Positions 1-9,782 of a DNA stretch of 64,000 bases are shown here, in pieces. A program made the position numbers and the translations under genes. Numbering within the stretch: the stretch's first letter is position 1; the number at the start of each line of letters is the position of its first letter. The stretch is taken from positions 49,502,826 through 49,566,825 of the forward strand of contig CP154956.1 of assembly GCA_039621445.1 (NCBI GenBank). Reading direction: 5' to 3'. Under the pieces are notes generated by a model. It was not told where the DNA came from, made no database searches, and worked only from the letters and a program-made list of their open reading frames with translations. This stretch comes from Euglena gracilis (Eukaryota; Euglenida; Euglenophyceae; Euglenales).

Positions 1-1915
1 GCAGAGGGTCACGACCATCTTGCAGAATCTGGTGCAGTTCAGTGAAAAACGGGAATGCACAACATTGAGGGACCTCAATATTTGGAGTCCGAGTCTGGCA
101 GGGCTTCGGGCTCCGACTTGAGATCCATCTTCAGTTCGGTTTTCTGCACCTTCGGGGGCGGCTGGAGAATTTTGCACCGAAAACGATGGTTTGTTAAAGA
201 TAACAACCTGAACGGCAACGCGGGCAGCCCGGCGAAGCAGGTCATCGCGCCCCGCACGATGGTAGCGATCCACAGTGCGAGGCACAATGCCCACCGCCTT
301 GGCTGCGTCGTGTGCCCCGATGGCGTTTGCCAACTTCGTAACAAAGGGACGACGCGCCAGGTCCTTGAAGGTGACCTTGCGGTCCAGCACCTTTGCAGCC
401 CACTCCGCTGCCCCCTTGAAAGTTGAGTAGGTGGCTGGCTTTGCCCCCTCCCCAGGCTTGCCACCCACCCTAGCGGACAACCAAAATGGTGCTTCCCGAG
501 GGGAAGCCCCCCCCCCCCCCGTGGCAAAATTTTCAGCTGGCGCTCCCAGGCTGCCACCGCACACAACTTCTGGTTTGGGTTCGGGAGGAGAAGTTGCTCA
601 TGCGGTGGCTTCCACACGTTGCCCGGCTTCGGCTGCAGATTTTTCATGCAGCCGAACTTGACCAAAAGTTCCAAGCCATCGGGCGTCTGTGTGGGGTGAA
701 AATTTCCAACACAAAGTTGTTGTAAACTTTCTGGCCTGGAGCCCGGATGATAAGCCAGGATGAGGAGATTTGTCCGCTGTGCTTCCAAAAACGACCGCCA
801 ATTTGTGCTGTCCACCAGTTTTTCCAGCTCAGCCTCAGAAAGCACGGCAGCATACTTGCAGTTAGTGCGCCGCGGCGCTCCTGCCGCGGCGCAAAATTAT
901 TTTTTCCGCGGTGGTCGCGGCGCACAGAAAGATTTTTGCCGCGGCTGTCGCGGCACGAGCAAAATTTATTGCCGCGGTGGTCGCGGCGCAAGCGGAAAAA
1001 TTTTCCGCGGTGGTTGCGGCACAAAAAAATTTTCTGCCCGGAGCTCAAGAACGTATTGGCAGCAACACAACACCCAACATTTTTTTTGTGGAAACAATTA
1101 GATTGATAGAAGGCGCTCACCCGGGCTTTGGCAAAACAAAGTGTTGCCAAGGTAGCACCAGTCCCACCCGTTGAATTTTTCCAAAAAAAAGGTTCCGCGG
1201 CGGTCGCGGCGCACACATAAACCAGTGCCGCGGCATTCGCGGCGCACAGAAAAAAATTTGCCGCGGCGCTGCCGGTTACAAAAAAAAAATTCCGCGGTGG
1301 TCGCGGCGCACGGAAACATTTTTTCCGGTCGCACTAACTGCAAGTCTGCACGGCAGTTTCCTCCCGCTGGGCTGCCAGTTGGCGTTCCCGGCGGTTGGCA
1401 TCACTCCAAAATTCGTTGAATTTGGGGAACAAACTTGCTTCCCCTGGAACAACCGTTCCGATGCCTCCGGCTTTCTTGTAAAACGCTGCTGCACCATTTA
1501 AGTTGGTTTACAGCGTTGTCGGCGCCCAACACCGCATTGCAACCCCCGCGTCGGCACAAAGTTGTTGCCGCTGGGACAAAGCGTCCGCTTTTTCTTGTGG
1601 AGTATCAAAAAGATACTCCACATCCACCGTAAATTTTGCGAAGGCCGCAAACCAGTCATCCAGTTTTTCGATGACGCAATTTTTGTGGTCCAGAGTTTTT
1701 TGAAAATCCTGCAAAGGGCCCAAACTACCCTGTGCAGTCTTTTCCTGACCACCCCTGGCCCTCGGTTTCTTGGCAAAAGTGTCCCCAAAGAGGGCGGTGT
1801 CGGGCGCATCACCTTGAGGCTCCAAGGCGGCCCCCAACCCTGCCAAAAATTGGGCACTGGTTGGGCTGGCGGGCAGAGCGTTGCGGACTACAACGGCGAG
1901 GGAACCGCCCATCAT
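1..1915 (-). pseudogene. Tyrosine recombinase (Crypton-like) gene, broken, runs off left edge
   Basis: Reads from 1915 down to base 1 without reaching a final stop. The N-terminal part (1915-1508) has the helical look of a YR core-binding domain and is similar to the ORF at 13222-13746. Below 840 the catalytic domain follows: a box-I arginine in GSRPESLQQL, a region with a conserved-looking lysine, then a C-terminal box ending in TVDRYHR whose tyrosine codon (262-264) is the likely nucleophile. The family (eukaryotic YR transposons) cuts and rejoins DNA through that tyrosine. Damage: an in-frame TAA near 1508, a frame change in the C/G run near 505-525, and a 498-bp TIR element at 851-1348 between the two domains. 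The fold assignment is by motif only; the exact class (Crypton or other YR element) is inference. Confidence 0.6.
851..1348. mobile_element. TIR element with 8-bp target duplication, inserted in the YR gene
   Basis: Ends are inverted copies of CATACTTGCAGTTAGTGCG (left) and CAGACTTGCAGTTAGTGCG (right, reverse-complemented). CACGGCAG flanks both sides (843-850 and 1349-1356), an exact 8-bp duplication. The inside is built from many copies of a CCGCGG-centred unit followed by TGGTCGCGGCGCA, separated by A/T-rich spacers. No ORF belongs to it. On the - strand it starts just after a GT in the duplication and ends near CTGCAAG, so it could be spliced as an intron from 1351 to 855, leaving the host frame open. 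Confidence 0.75.
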
Positions 1916-1987
1916 TGTGCTAAAGAAAGCCTAAAGGGGAACACAAATACGTGGGTTTCTAACTCGTACCTGGCCCAAAGGGGGGGG

Positions 1988-2116
1988 ACGCCGGTTCTGT
2001 CCTGAACCCGGCGTCTCTAAAACGCCGCTTTAAACAAGGGGGGGGGGGGGCGGACGCCGGTTCTGTCCTGAACCCGGCGTCCGGGGACGCCGGGTTCAGG
2101 ACAGAACCGGCGTCCG
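1988..2116. repeat. Long palindrome next to the YR element
   Basis: Bases 2051-2116 form a nearly perfect hairpin with arms GGACGCCGGTTCTGTCCTGA and its complement, centred near 2083. A partial direct copy of one arm lies at 1988-2016. Equivalent hairpins border the other YR-like elements (7258-7362, 10708-10821, 14231-14292, 15048-15162). It may mark one end of the element whose ORF begins at 1915. Confidence 0.6.
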
Positions 2117-2261
2117 CCCCCCCTTTTTTGAGTAGTAGAATTGATGCCAGAGAAAACAAATTTCACAAAAAATTTCTGAAAAAAGGGGTAGGGGGGTGTC
2201 TGATACCCTTTTTCTCGACGCCCCCCCCCCTAAGTGACCCACCGGGGTCCTGGCCGGGAAA

Positions 2262-2680
2262 AGAGGGGGGTCATTTAGGGGGGGGGGGATGGTAAATGGC
2301 GTGGCGCGGGGGTTTCGGAGGGGGGGTTGGTACGCCGTGGCGAGGGGGTCCGAATAGGGGGGGGTAAAGGCCACCTCCACGTACACAGACAAAAAGGGCT
2401 AGAGGCGAACAACAGCGCCAGGCCAGAAGAAGGGATAAAAGGCACCAAAAAAACAGCCACAGTGCACACAGGGGGGGTAAATGGCATGGCGAGGGGGTCT
2501 CGGATGGGGGGGGAGGGGTGTACCATGGTTGCAAAATCAAAAATGTAACGGGTGGCGTGGCGAGGGGGTCCGGCTAGGGAGGGGGGAGGGGAGAATTGGC
2601 GTGGCGAGCCCCTCGGAGAGGGGGGCATGGTTGCAAAATTAAAAATGTAACGGGTGGCGTGGCGAGGGGGGTTGGGGCAC
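2262..2680. repeat. Degenerate G-rich tandem repeat
   Basis: About six copies of a unit containing TGGCGTGGCGAGGGGGTC, spaced 35-75 bp apart and mixed with G runs. A stretch at 2435-2475 is nearly identical to 55187-55226. From 2681 to 3283 only a loose CATCTTGGGG periodicity and A/T-rich DNA are seen, with no gene. Confidence 0.5.
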
Positions 2681-3283
2681 TAGTTTGGTGCAACGTTTTG
2701 TGGTTAAATCTTTGGGCCAGTTTTGGTGCCACATCTTGGGGCAGAAATTGTGCCGCATCAATTGCCCACAGGCGGGGCAACATCTTTGGACCACACCTTG
2801 GGCGGTTTGTTTCAACATTTTGGGGCCATCTGGGTACCACGGCAACATCTTGGGGAGTTTGGCGCAGTTTGGTCAACATCTTGTTCCAGACTTGGGGCAA
2901 TTTGGTGTCAGTTTTTTTTAAGACACGGGGGACCTTTTTAAGACAAGAGTTTTTTCAACCTTGCAATTTGTATAAGCGTACAAAAGGCAGGCAGACTGGC
3001 ATTTATTTCAGGTCCCTGAGGTGCACGCCTCTGGGTGACAGCGATTCCGACTCAGACTGATCCGTTCTTCTCATGCCTTCGTCCCTGGCGGGTGGTGGGG
3101 CGAAGGGAATTCTTTTTGAAAAAAAATGGCGGGGGCCACGAAGTTAAAAAAGATAGTTTTTTTTTCTTCAAAAAACCCGGGTTTTTCGGAAAAAAACGTG
3201 TTTTAAATCGATTAGTTAGAAAACGAGGACCATCCCTTTCTGTGCTTGCCATGTTCTTCAATGTTGGCCTTGTCCCATGTGAA

Positions 3284-3702
3284 GGAGATCAGGCAGTAGA
3301 CTTTGGTCATTTTGACCCCCCCCTCCCCCCCCCTATAGTGAAGTTCACTGTTTGAAAGTTCACCGGGGCGTCCCGGACCCCCTCCCCCCCCCTCTGCCTA
3401 ACCCATCAGTGAACTTCACCGGTGAAGTTCACCAAGAGAGCACTTTTCGGCCAAAATTGGCCAAAAATGGCATTTTGGGCAAGTTTTCGGAAATTTCGAT
3501 AAAATTCCATGAAGCATCAACCTCAAAATAACCATTTTGAGAGGAAAGGAGCAAAATTTTACCCATCAAAATTTCACCCCCAACCATCAAAACGGTGAAC
3601 TTCACCGCCGAAAGTACCCCCCCCCTCCCCCCCGGTGAATGTTCACCGGTGAACTTCACCGGGGGGGTCCACAGCCCCCCCCCCCACCCCTGCCTAACCT
3701 CC
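3284..3702. mobile_element. Family-A TIR element, copy 1 (3-bp target duplication)
   Basis: Ends read GGAGATCAGGCAGTA and, inverted, GGAGGTTAGGCAG; GAA is duplicated at 3281-3283 and 3703-3705. Internal blocks GTGAACTTCACCGGTGAA are themselves palindromic and occur several times. An inverted copy lies at 9235-9647. No coding capacity, so it is non-autonomous. Confidence 0.8.
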
Positions 3703-3795
3703 GAAGTCTTTGCGCAATGGCAGGGGTGTAGAAGTAATTTTTTTCGGGGGGGGCGAGATCCTTGACAAATGCCTAATGTAACCATTGCTTTTTTC

Positions 3796-5226
3796 GCCGC
3801 CCGAAGGGCGGCAAGACGGTAGCGCTTTTTTGAAAGATAGCATTGAATGCATAGTGGGCATTTTTTTTGTTTTTTTAAAAAAACAAAACAATGTGTTTTT
3901 TTTAAAAAAAAACAGTAAAAAAAACATCAAAAAAAACAAAAGGAAAATTTCATTGAAAAAACTCGTTATGAAACTGCCAAACCATACTTTGGAGGCTAGG
4001 CACAGCGGGGGGAGGGGGGGGGTCCAGGGGGGGGCGAGCGGCCGCGCGGGCGACCGCGCGGGGGGGGGGGGGGGGGGGGGGGGCCCGAGGGCCGCCGCGC
4101 GGGCGGAAGGCATCCTAAAATCGGTGATTTTTGGGTCCAAAAAGGCCTCATTTTTTGCCATTTTTGGGACATTTTTGACCAAAAAAATGCTTTTTTGGCC
4201 GCGCGCAGAGCGAGAGGCCCCCAAATTTGCCGTTTTGTGTCCGAAAATGGTCAGTTTTGGTCATTTTTGGGCCTCAAAAAATCGCGATTTTTTTCACCAA
4301 AATTTTTTTTCTTGGCTATGCTAGGCACGGTGGGGGGAGGGGGGGGGGGCCAGGGGGGGGCGAGGGGCCGCGCGGGGGGCCACGCAGGGGCGGAGCGGGG
4401 GGGGGGGAGGGGGGGGGGGGCCCGGACCCCCCCGAGCGGCGCGCCTAGCCTCCTTTGAATCCTACTAAGTTCGAAAAGCTGCCAAAAATGGCTAAAAACA
4501 TCCAAAAATGCAACAAAAATGGAATTTTATGACTTTTTTCATTTTTTGTGGAAGGAAGTTTTTGGCAGAAATTACCCAGAAGTTGCCAAAAATTATTGAA
4601 AATGTGCGTTCAAAAAATTTCCCATGCAAAACCCACTGGGCGTTTTTATTTTATTTTAAAAAAAACATTGTTAGAATTAAAAAAAACAAAAAAAAACAAC
4701 GTCAAAAAAAACAGGCCGGCCCACTATGATTGAATGTGACAAAAAATGTGGTAATTTTTGCCATCATGGCACAATCCACCACAATTTCGACGTTCAAGCC
4801 GCCCAACGGAGGCAAGAGACGGTGATGCCTTTTGTGTTTTGGGATTTCAAAAAGAGGGATTTCAAAGAGAGTGCAAAATGCGGAAAAAGAGACGGTAATG
4901 AGAGTTCCCTCCCAAAACCCGCCCCCTCCGAGCTATTTTGCATGGAACAAAAAAAAACGTATTGCCGCCCGAAGGGCGGCTGGACGGTAATGCATTTTTC
5001 CCAAAGGCTTCCCCCCAAAAAGCCAAATTTGCAACACAAATGGTGTGCTTTTTAAAATTTTGAATTTAGAGGCCAAGTCAAGATGCATGTGTTTCCTGTT
5101 GCCGCCCGAAGGGCGGCGAGACGGTAGTGAGATACTCACAACCAATCCCCCCAAATTGTAAAAAGGAAGATTTTCGCCCCCTCCGACCCATGAGTTTTGG
5201 ACTTGTTTGGCCGCCCGAAGGGCGGC
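3796..5226. repeat. Dispersed 17-bp hairpin GCCGCCCGAAGGGCGGC
   Basis: Exact copies at 3796-3812, 4964-4980, 5101-5117 and 5210-5226, with a degraded one near 4797. Each is followed by a short conserved tail close to GAGACGGTAGTG. The spaces between copies are mostly unrelated, and a family-B element (3991-4453) sits between the first two. It looks like a very short mobile or recombinogenic unit; function unknown. 4454-5400 otherwise holds A/T-rich DNA without a supported gene. Confidence 0.65.
3991..4453. mobile_element. Family-B TIR element, copy 1 (3-bp target duplication)
   Basis: Ends are GGAGGCTAGGCAC and its inverse GCGCCTAGCCTCC, with TTT duplicated at 3988-3990 and 4454-4456. The body is G-rich at both ends with a central T-rich block of repeated CATTTTTGG-like words. 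The second copy is at 8672-9093 in the same orientation. The end motif resembles family A (GGAG..AGGCA), so the two probably use the same transposase. No ORF. Confidence 0.8.
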
Positions 5227-5399
5227 GAGACGGTAGTGACCTCCAACAGCAATAACCAAAAGCTTCAATGAAAGTTGAGTTTTTAATGTAATAAATTGAA
5301 AAGGCACAAAGAATGTGGTGAGAAAATTACACACTTTTCAAAAAAAATTCTTTCTTTCCAAAATCTCGGGGGGGGGGGGGGCGGCCGCCCCCCCCCCGA

Positions 5400-5560
5400 C
5401 CCCCCACTTCTACACCTATGCGCAATGGGTGAAACACCACGAGGTTGACTGCCAGCGGCCCTGCTGGATCCACCCCATCCAAGGCAATGTCCGCCGGGCG
5501 CGTCTTGCCGCCGATTGCCACTTCTGTGCGGGTGTGCACCCCTTTCTCTCTTAGGACCAT
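5400..5560 (-). pseudogene. Fragment of a retroelement endonuclease-like protein
   Basis: The - strand frame contains HTRTEVAIGGKTRPADIALD followed by a hydrophobic LAVNLVVFHPL. The RPAD..L/D..V pattern recalls the restriction-like nuclease region found in some eukaryotic RT-linked proteins; this match is from memory of the pattern. A second, more damaged copy lies on the + strand at 8454-8600. Only about 50 codons survive and it ends in a G/C run. Confidence 0.35.
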
Positions 5561-5931
5561 TGCAAGCGTATCTCATACAATGTTATGTCGCTGCACAAGC
5601 TTGTTCTTCTTAGAACAAAGCAAAATGGCCACCAAAAGACCTTCTTTGGTTAACCACTGCGAACTGATTTTCTATATAACGTCAGCATATGCACCGTCGA
5701 CCTGTTTCTCCTTGTGGCGGCCAAAAGACATGTGACCATGGGCCAGGGGAACAGACAGGGGGTGTACCCCCCGCGACCCCCCCCCCGCCACCCACACTGG
5801 AGGGTTTTCAGATCCCAAGAGAAGCCAAAAAAATGGCACCTAATTAGGAATTGACATCCGGAATAGGAATCAACGTTGCCAAAATGTGTGATAAATTCCT
5901 GGTTGTATTTACTTTTGGACCCAAAAGTTCT
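5561..5931. other. No gene seen
   Basis: A short open + frame antisense to the neighbouring fragment continues to about 5735, then C-rich and mixed sequence follows. Nothing recognisable. Confidence 0.4.
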
Positions 5932-7257
5932 AAAACCGTTAACCGTTCACGGGCTTCCCCACGTGAGGAAACGGTGTTTGTTCACGGCTCCTCACTACTG
6001 CACCCGTGAACGGACCCCGTTTTCACATATGCGCACCCGTGGTCGGTTCACGGGTGCACAGACGGCAGCCGTGGACGGAGTTTTACATAAAAAAAAGGGA
6101 AAAACATTTACGCAGTAGGGAAGAGGATGTGAAACAAATGGCGAACCTGGAGAACTTCAGGGGTGGGGGCAGGAATGCAAGAGGTGGCATAGGGAACTGA
6201 CACGCGGCAAACTAAATTTCGGTGCGAGGCACATGCTCGCGATGCCTTTCGGCATGGTCAGAGGAACAACAGGACGGATAACTCAACGACAACCCTGACA
6301 AATCCACGCTTTTTTCGGCGCGCGACGCAACTCAGCACACACAAAATGATACGTCTCACCACAAACGGAACAACGAACACTTTTGGCTGCAGCCACATCC
6401 GTGTCACTAAAAGCACGCACACCACACCGTGGGCACAACGGAATAGAAGATGGGGGTGCGGGTGGGAAAACGGAAGGGACAGCAGACAGAATTTGGATAA
6501 CGGTGGCGCCTTCCGGCGCCGGGTCTGCGTGCCAGTTCAGGTGCCAATGCCTTGTAAATGTTGCTTACAGCATTTACATAGGTCCGAAAACTGGACACTG
6601 GCATGGAGCGAAGGCGCCCATCTTTTCCTACCTTCTCCTGCCTTGTCTGGACCCAGGCATCGGCTTCCTGCTGCGTCTTGAAAAGTTCACGAGCATCAAC
6701 GCACCATCTGGCCCATCCCACCAAAACTTCGTCCAAAGAGCCAAAAACAACGCCATGCCGGTTGCAAACATCTATATACTCCAAAAAAACACTTTACTGC
6801 GGCATGGTTCTTGGGGCCCAGGTCACAATTTTGACCACCGGTGGGGAGACTGCCTAAAAGGGCATCCACTGCAGCAGCTCCTAGGGAGCCGGCACCACGT
6901 AAAACAGCCAAAAATTCATCTACGTTGGGGGGGCGGGGCATCTGTGCTTCCATCATGTTGGCAAAACGCTTCATCGGACTGTGGGGAAAAGCAGAGGACA
7001 GACAGAAACACAAATGTAAAAAACCCCAAAAATTCAAATTCCGATCACGGGTAACACCTTGCGCAACCGTGGTCGGTTCACGGGTGCACGCACGGCAGCC
7101 GTGGACGGAAATTCCGTTCACGGGTGCGCACTACGGCACCCGTGAACGGCCAAAGTTCACCCGTGAACGCCAAAAACGCGATTTTTGACCCCCTAGGCAT
7201 CTCGTTAGGAAGCGCTTGCCTACTGCGAGGAAGCCCGTGAACTTGGTTAACGGTTTT
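5932..7257. mobile_element. TIR element carrying a YR-like/PHD ORF
   Basis: Left end AAAACCGTTAACCGTTCACG and its inverse at 7226-7257 form the TIRs. A direct subterminal repeat of about 48 bp containing CGTGGTCGGTTCACGGGTGC occurs at 6030-6078 and 7062-7108. A hairpin (7258-7362) abuts the right end. The ORF at 6956-6283 (- strand) lies inside. A decayed relative lies at 41777-42306. No clear target duplication was found. Confidence 0.65.
6283..6956 (-). pseudogene. YR-like core-binding domain plus C-terminal PHD finger
   Basis: Three frame segments together give one protein of about 220 codons. The first two (6956-6780, then 6784 downward; frame change in a run of seven T) are similar in layout to the N-terminal domain of the ORFs at 1915 and 13222, with WARWCVDARELF and SFRTYVNAVSNIYKAL. 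The last segment ends at a TGA (6283-6285) and contains CPRC, CSVC, HFVC and CQGC, spaced as the eight ligands of a PHD-type (C4HC3) zinc finger. PHD fingers commonly bind histone tails, so targeting to chromatin is possible but inferred. The catalytic YR domain is not present here. The frameshifts may be decay or homopolymer errors. Confidence 0.5.
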
Positions 7258-7362
7258 AAGAAAAAAGCGGGGTCCGATCACGATTCCCGGTGGAGAAACG
7301 GGGGGCGCCGTAGGCGCCCCCCGTTTCTCCACCGGGAATCGTGATCGGACCCCGCTTTTTCT
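7258..7362. repeat. 105-bp palindrome at the right edge of the YR/PHD element
   Basis: Two arms of about 51 bp, starting AAGAAAAAAGCGGGGTCCG, are almost exact complements around a GGCGCCGTAGGCGCC centre. Part of one arm is found again at 42250-42300. 7363-7977 beyond it has short + and - frames with no recognisable product. Confidence 0.7.
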
Positions 7363-7977
7363 TATAAAAAATTGGTTTATGTGTGTGAGCTCATGTAGCC
7401 CGGGTGAAGCTGTGCCACCCGCCTTGAAGTGAATACTGTTGGTTTGGTCGGCTCGCACACCGTTTGTATTCGAACCAACAACTGATGCGCATTGGGCCCA
7501 ATTCTCTCTTGCACATGGCAAGGCTCGGTGTCAAGACCCCATCAAACTTCAAGTCCCGGCCAAGTCCTGTGTAACCGCAATCAAAAATTGTGCAATTTCC
7601 TCCAGAGGCCCACGTGTTGTCCTTGGACCTCACCTTGGTGACAACAGAGCTGCAACAGACACCACGACAGCTTATGCCAATGTCGGAATCAATGTGGGAG
7701 TGGATCCGCGCGTGTGCATCAATTGTAAGCGAATGCCGAACTTTTCTCGGAGAGGAAGAATGCTTCATCGACTCTTTCCGCTCTTAGGGGGTGGGGCGGG
7801 ACACGGGGGGGGGGGGGGGCACAGAGGGAACATGCCCCTTTTCGGGACCTTCCGGGACGAAATTTTCGACTTTTCAAGGGACCAAAAATTCATTTCATAT
7901 CGACCCCGAGCCAGGCTCCAGGCCATCCTAGGTGGAAAAAAAGGGATTGTGGGTTGGGGAAAGTCAAAATGGCCTTG

Positions 7978-8453
7978 AGAATCCATGAAAAATTGTGGAA
8001 AATTATGCCAAACTGCTAAAAATTCATGCTGCATCGTTGCCTTGGCTACCTTCTAGGGACCCCCCTAAAGTGCGGGACACGGGGGGGACACGGGGGGAGG
8101 GGAGGGGGACACGGGGATCACACCCCCTGATGGTCGTCTTCCACATTTGTTGGCTACTGCACATCTTGCCCTATGGCGGGTGTACCATACCACCCCCCCC
8201 CCCCCCATATTGTCCCCCCCCATATTGTCCCTCGGCCCGGCCGACGGGGGGTTTTTTTGGCTCGGCCAATGAAATTTCCTTTGGTACCCCCATATTGTCC
8301 CCCCCCCCATATTGTCCATTTGGGGTCCCAGTGGGAAGGTGGTTGGGACAATATGGGGGGGGGTGTCCTGTGGCGATTCCGTGATCCCTATGGGGACCAT
8401 TTGCTTTGACAAGCTCACACAACACCACAATGCTGTGCGGAGATGCAGTGGCA
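7978..8453. repeat. C/G-rich inverted CATATTGTCC repeats
   Basis: CATATTGTCC occurs four times between 8208 and 8318, and its inverse GGACAATATG at 8346-8355, all set in long C or G runs. The region can fold into a large hairpin. No gene. Confidence 0.45.
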
Positions 8454-8600
8454 ATGGTCATGAGGGAGAACGGAGCCCATACAAGGACTGAAGTCACAAT
8501 CGGGGGCAAGACATAGTTGGCGGACGTGCGTTGTGTGGTGTGGATCCAGCTGGGCCATTGGATGTGGACCAGGTGTTGGAGAACATGGGCGCAACAAAAA
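8454..8600 (+). pseudogene. Second fragment of the endonuclease-like retroelement protein
   Basis: Starts MVMRENGAHTRTEVTIGGKT, matching the - strand fragment at 5400-5560, then hits a TAG and needs a frame change to reach GVDPAGPLDVDQVLENMG. It is a decayed copy in opposite orientation; the pair brackets the YR/PHD element. Confidence 0.35.
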
Positions 8601-8671
8601 AACTGAAGGATCACCAACCTCCAACACATCTGTGAAGCAGCAGGATGGTTGCGTTGCCCAATATCACCCAT

Positions 8672-9093
8672 GGAGGCTGGGCACATCGGGGGGGGGGGGG
8701 CGGAGGAGGGGGGCGAGCGGCCGCGCGGGCAGCCGCCGGGGGGGGGGGGGGCGCGTTCCGAGGGTGGCCGCGCGGGCGGCGCGCATCCTAAAATCGGTGA
8801 TTTTCGGGTCCAAAAAGTGGTCATTTTTTGCCATTTTTGGGCCATTTTTGACCCAAAAAGTGCTTTTTTGGCCACGCGCAGAGCGCGCGGCCCCCAAATT
8901 TGCCATTTCATGTCCGAAAATGGTCATTTTTGGTCATTTTTGGGCCTCAAAAAAGTCGCGATTTTTTCACAATTTTTTTTTCTCTTGGCTATGCTAGGCA
9001 CAGTGGGGGGAGGGGGGGTCCAGGGGGGGGGGGCGAGCAGCCGCGCAGGGGGGGGGGGGGGGGGGGCCTCCCCGAGCGGCGCGCCTAGCCTCC
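8672..9093. mobile_element. Family-B TIR element, copy 2
   Basis: Ends GGAGGCTGGGCAC and GCGCCTAGCCTCC, with CAT duplicated at 8669-8671 and 9094-9096. The interior matches 3991-4453 in the same orientation, including the GCTATGCTAGGCAC inner repeat. No ORF. Confidence 0.8.
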
Positions 9094-9234
9094 CATGTTC
9101 TAGCCTTCGCAACATCTGTTGGCGAGCGTATGGCAGCTCATGGTGATAATCTGCCGTTGTTCTCTGGCCAACCCCCCTTTTTCCCTGTAAGAGCTTGGCG
9201 ACCCCAAAATGACACCCCCCAAATGACCCCCATG

Positions 9235-9647
9235 GGAGGTTAGGCAGTACGGGGGTGGGGGGGCTGTGGAACCCCCGGTGAACTTCACCGGTGAACGGGA
9301 GGGGGGGGTACTTTTGGCGGTGAAGTTCACTGGTGAAGTTCACCGGTGATGGGGGTGAAATTCTCATGGGTGAAATTTTGTTCCTTTCCACTCAAAATGG
9401 TCATTTTGAGGTTGATGCTTCATGGAATTTTATCGAAATTTCCGAAAACTTGCCCAAAATGTCATTTTTGGCCATTTTTGGCCGAAAAGTGCTCTCTTGG
9501 TGAACTTCACCGGTGAAGTTCACCGATGGGTTAGGCAGAGGGGGGGGGAGGGGGGCCGGGACCCCCCGGTGAACTTTCAAATGGTGAACTTCACCATAGG
9601 GGGGGGGGAGGGGGGTCAAAATGACCAAAGTCTACTGCCTGATCTCC
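9235..9647. mobile_element. Family-A TIR element, copy 2 (inverted relative to copy 1)
   Basis: Begins GGAGGTTAGGCAGTA, ends CTACTGCCTGATCTCC, with ATG duplicated at 9232-9234 and 9648-9650. It is an inverted homologue of 3284-3702 over its whole length. It ends about 135 bp upstream of the likely WDR92 start codon, so it may lie in that gene's promoter or 5' leader. Confidence 0.8.
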
Positions 9648-9782
9648 ATGGGTGATGGAGTCCGTTGTTGGGTCCATTTGGGCGGGGGAGGCACGTCCAC
9701 GACAATTTTTTCCTCAAGAATTGTTGTAACTTTGGATTTTATGTCTTATTCTTCGGCTCTTCTCAGATTGCATGTTCCCAAA

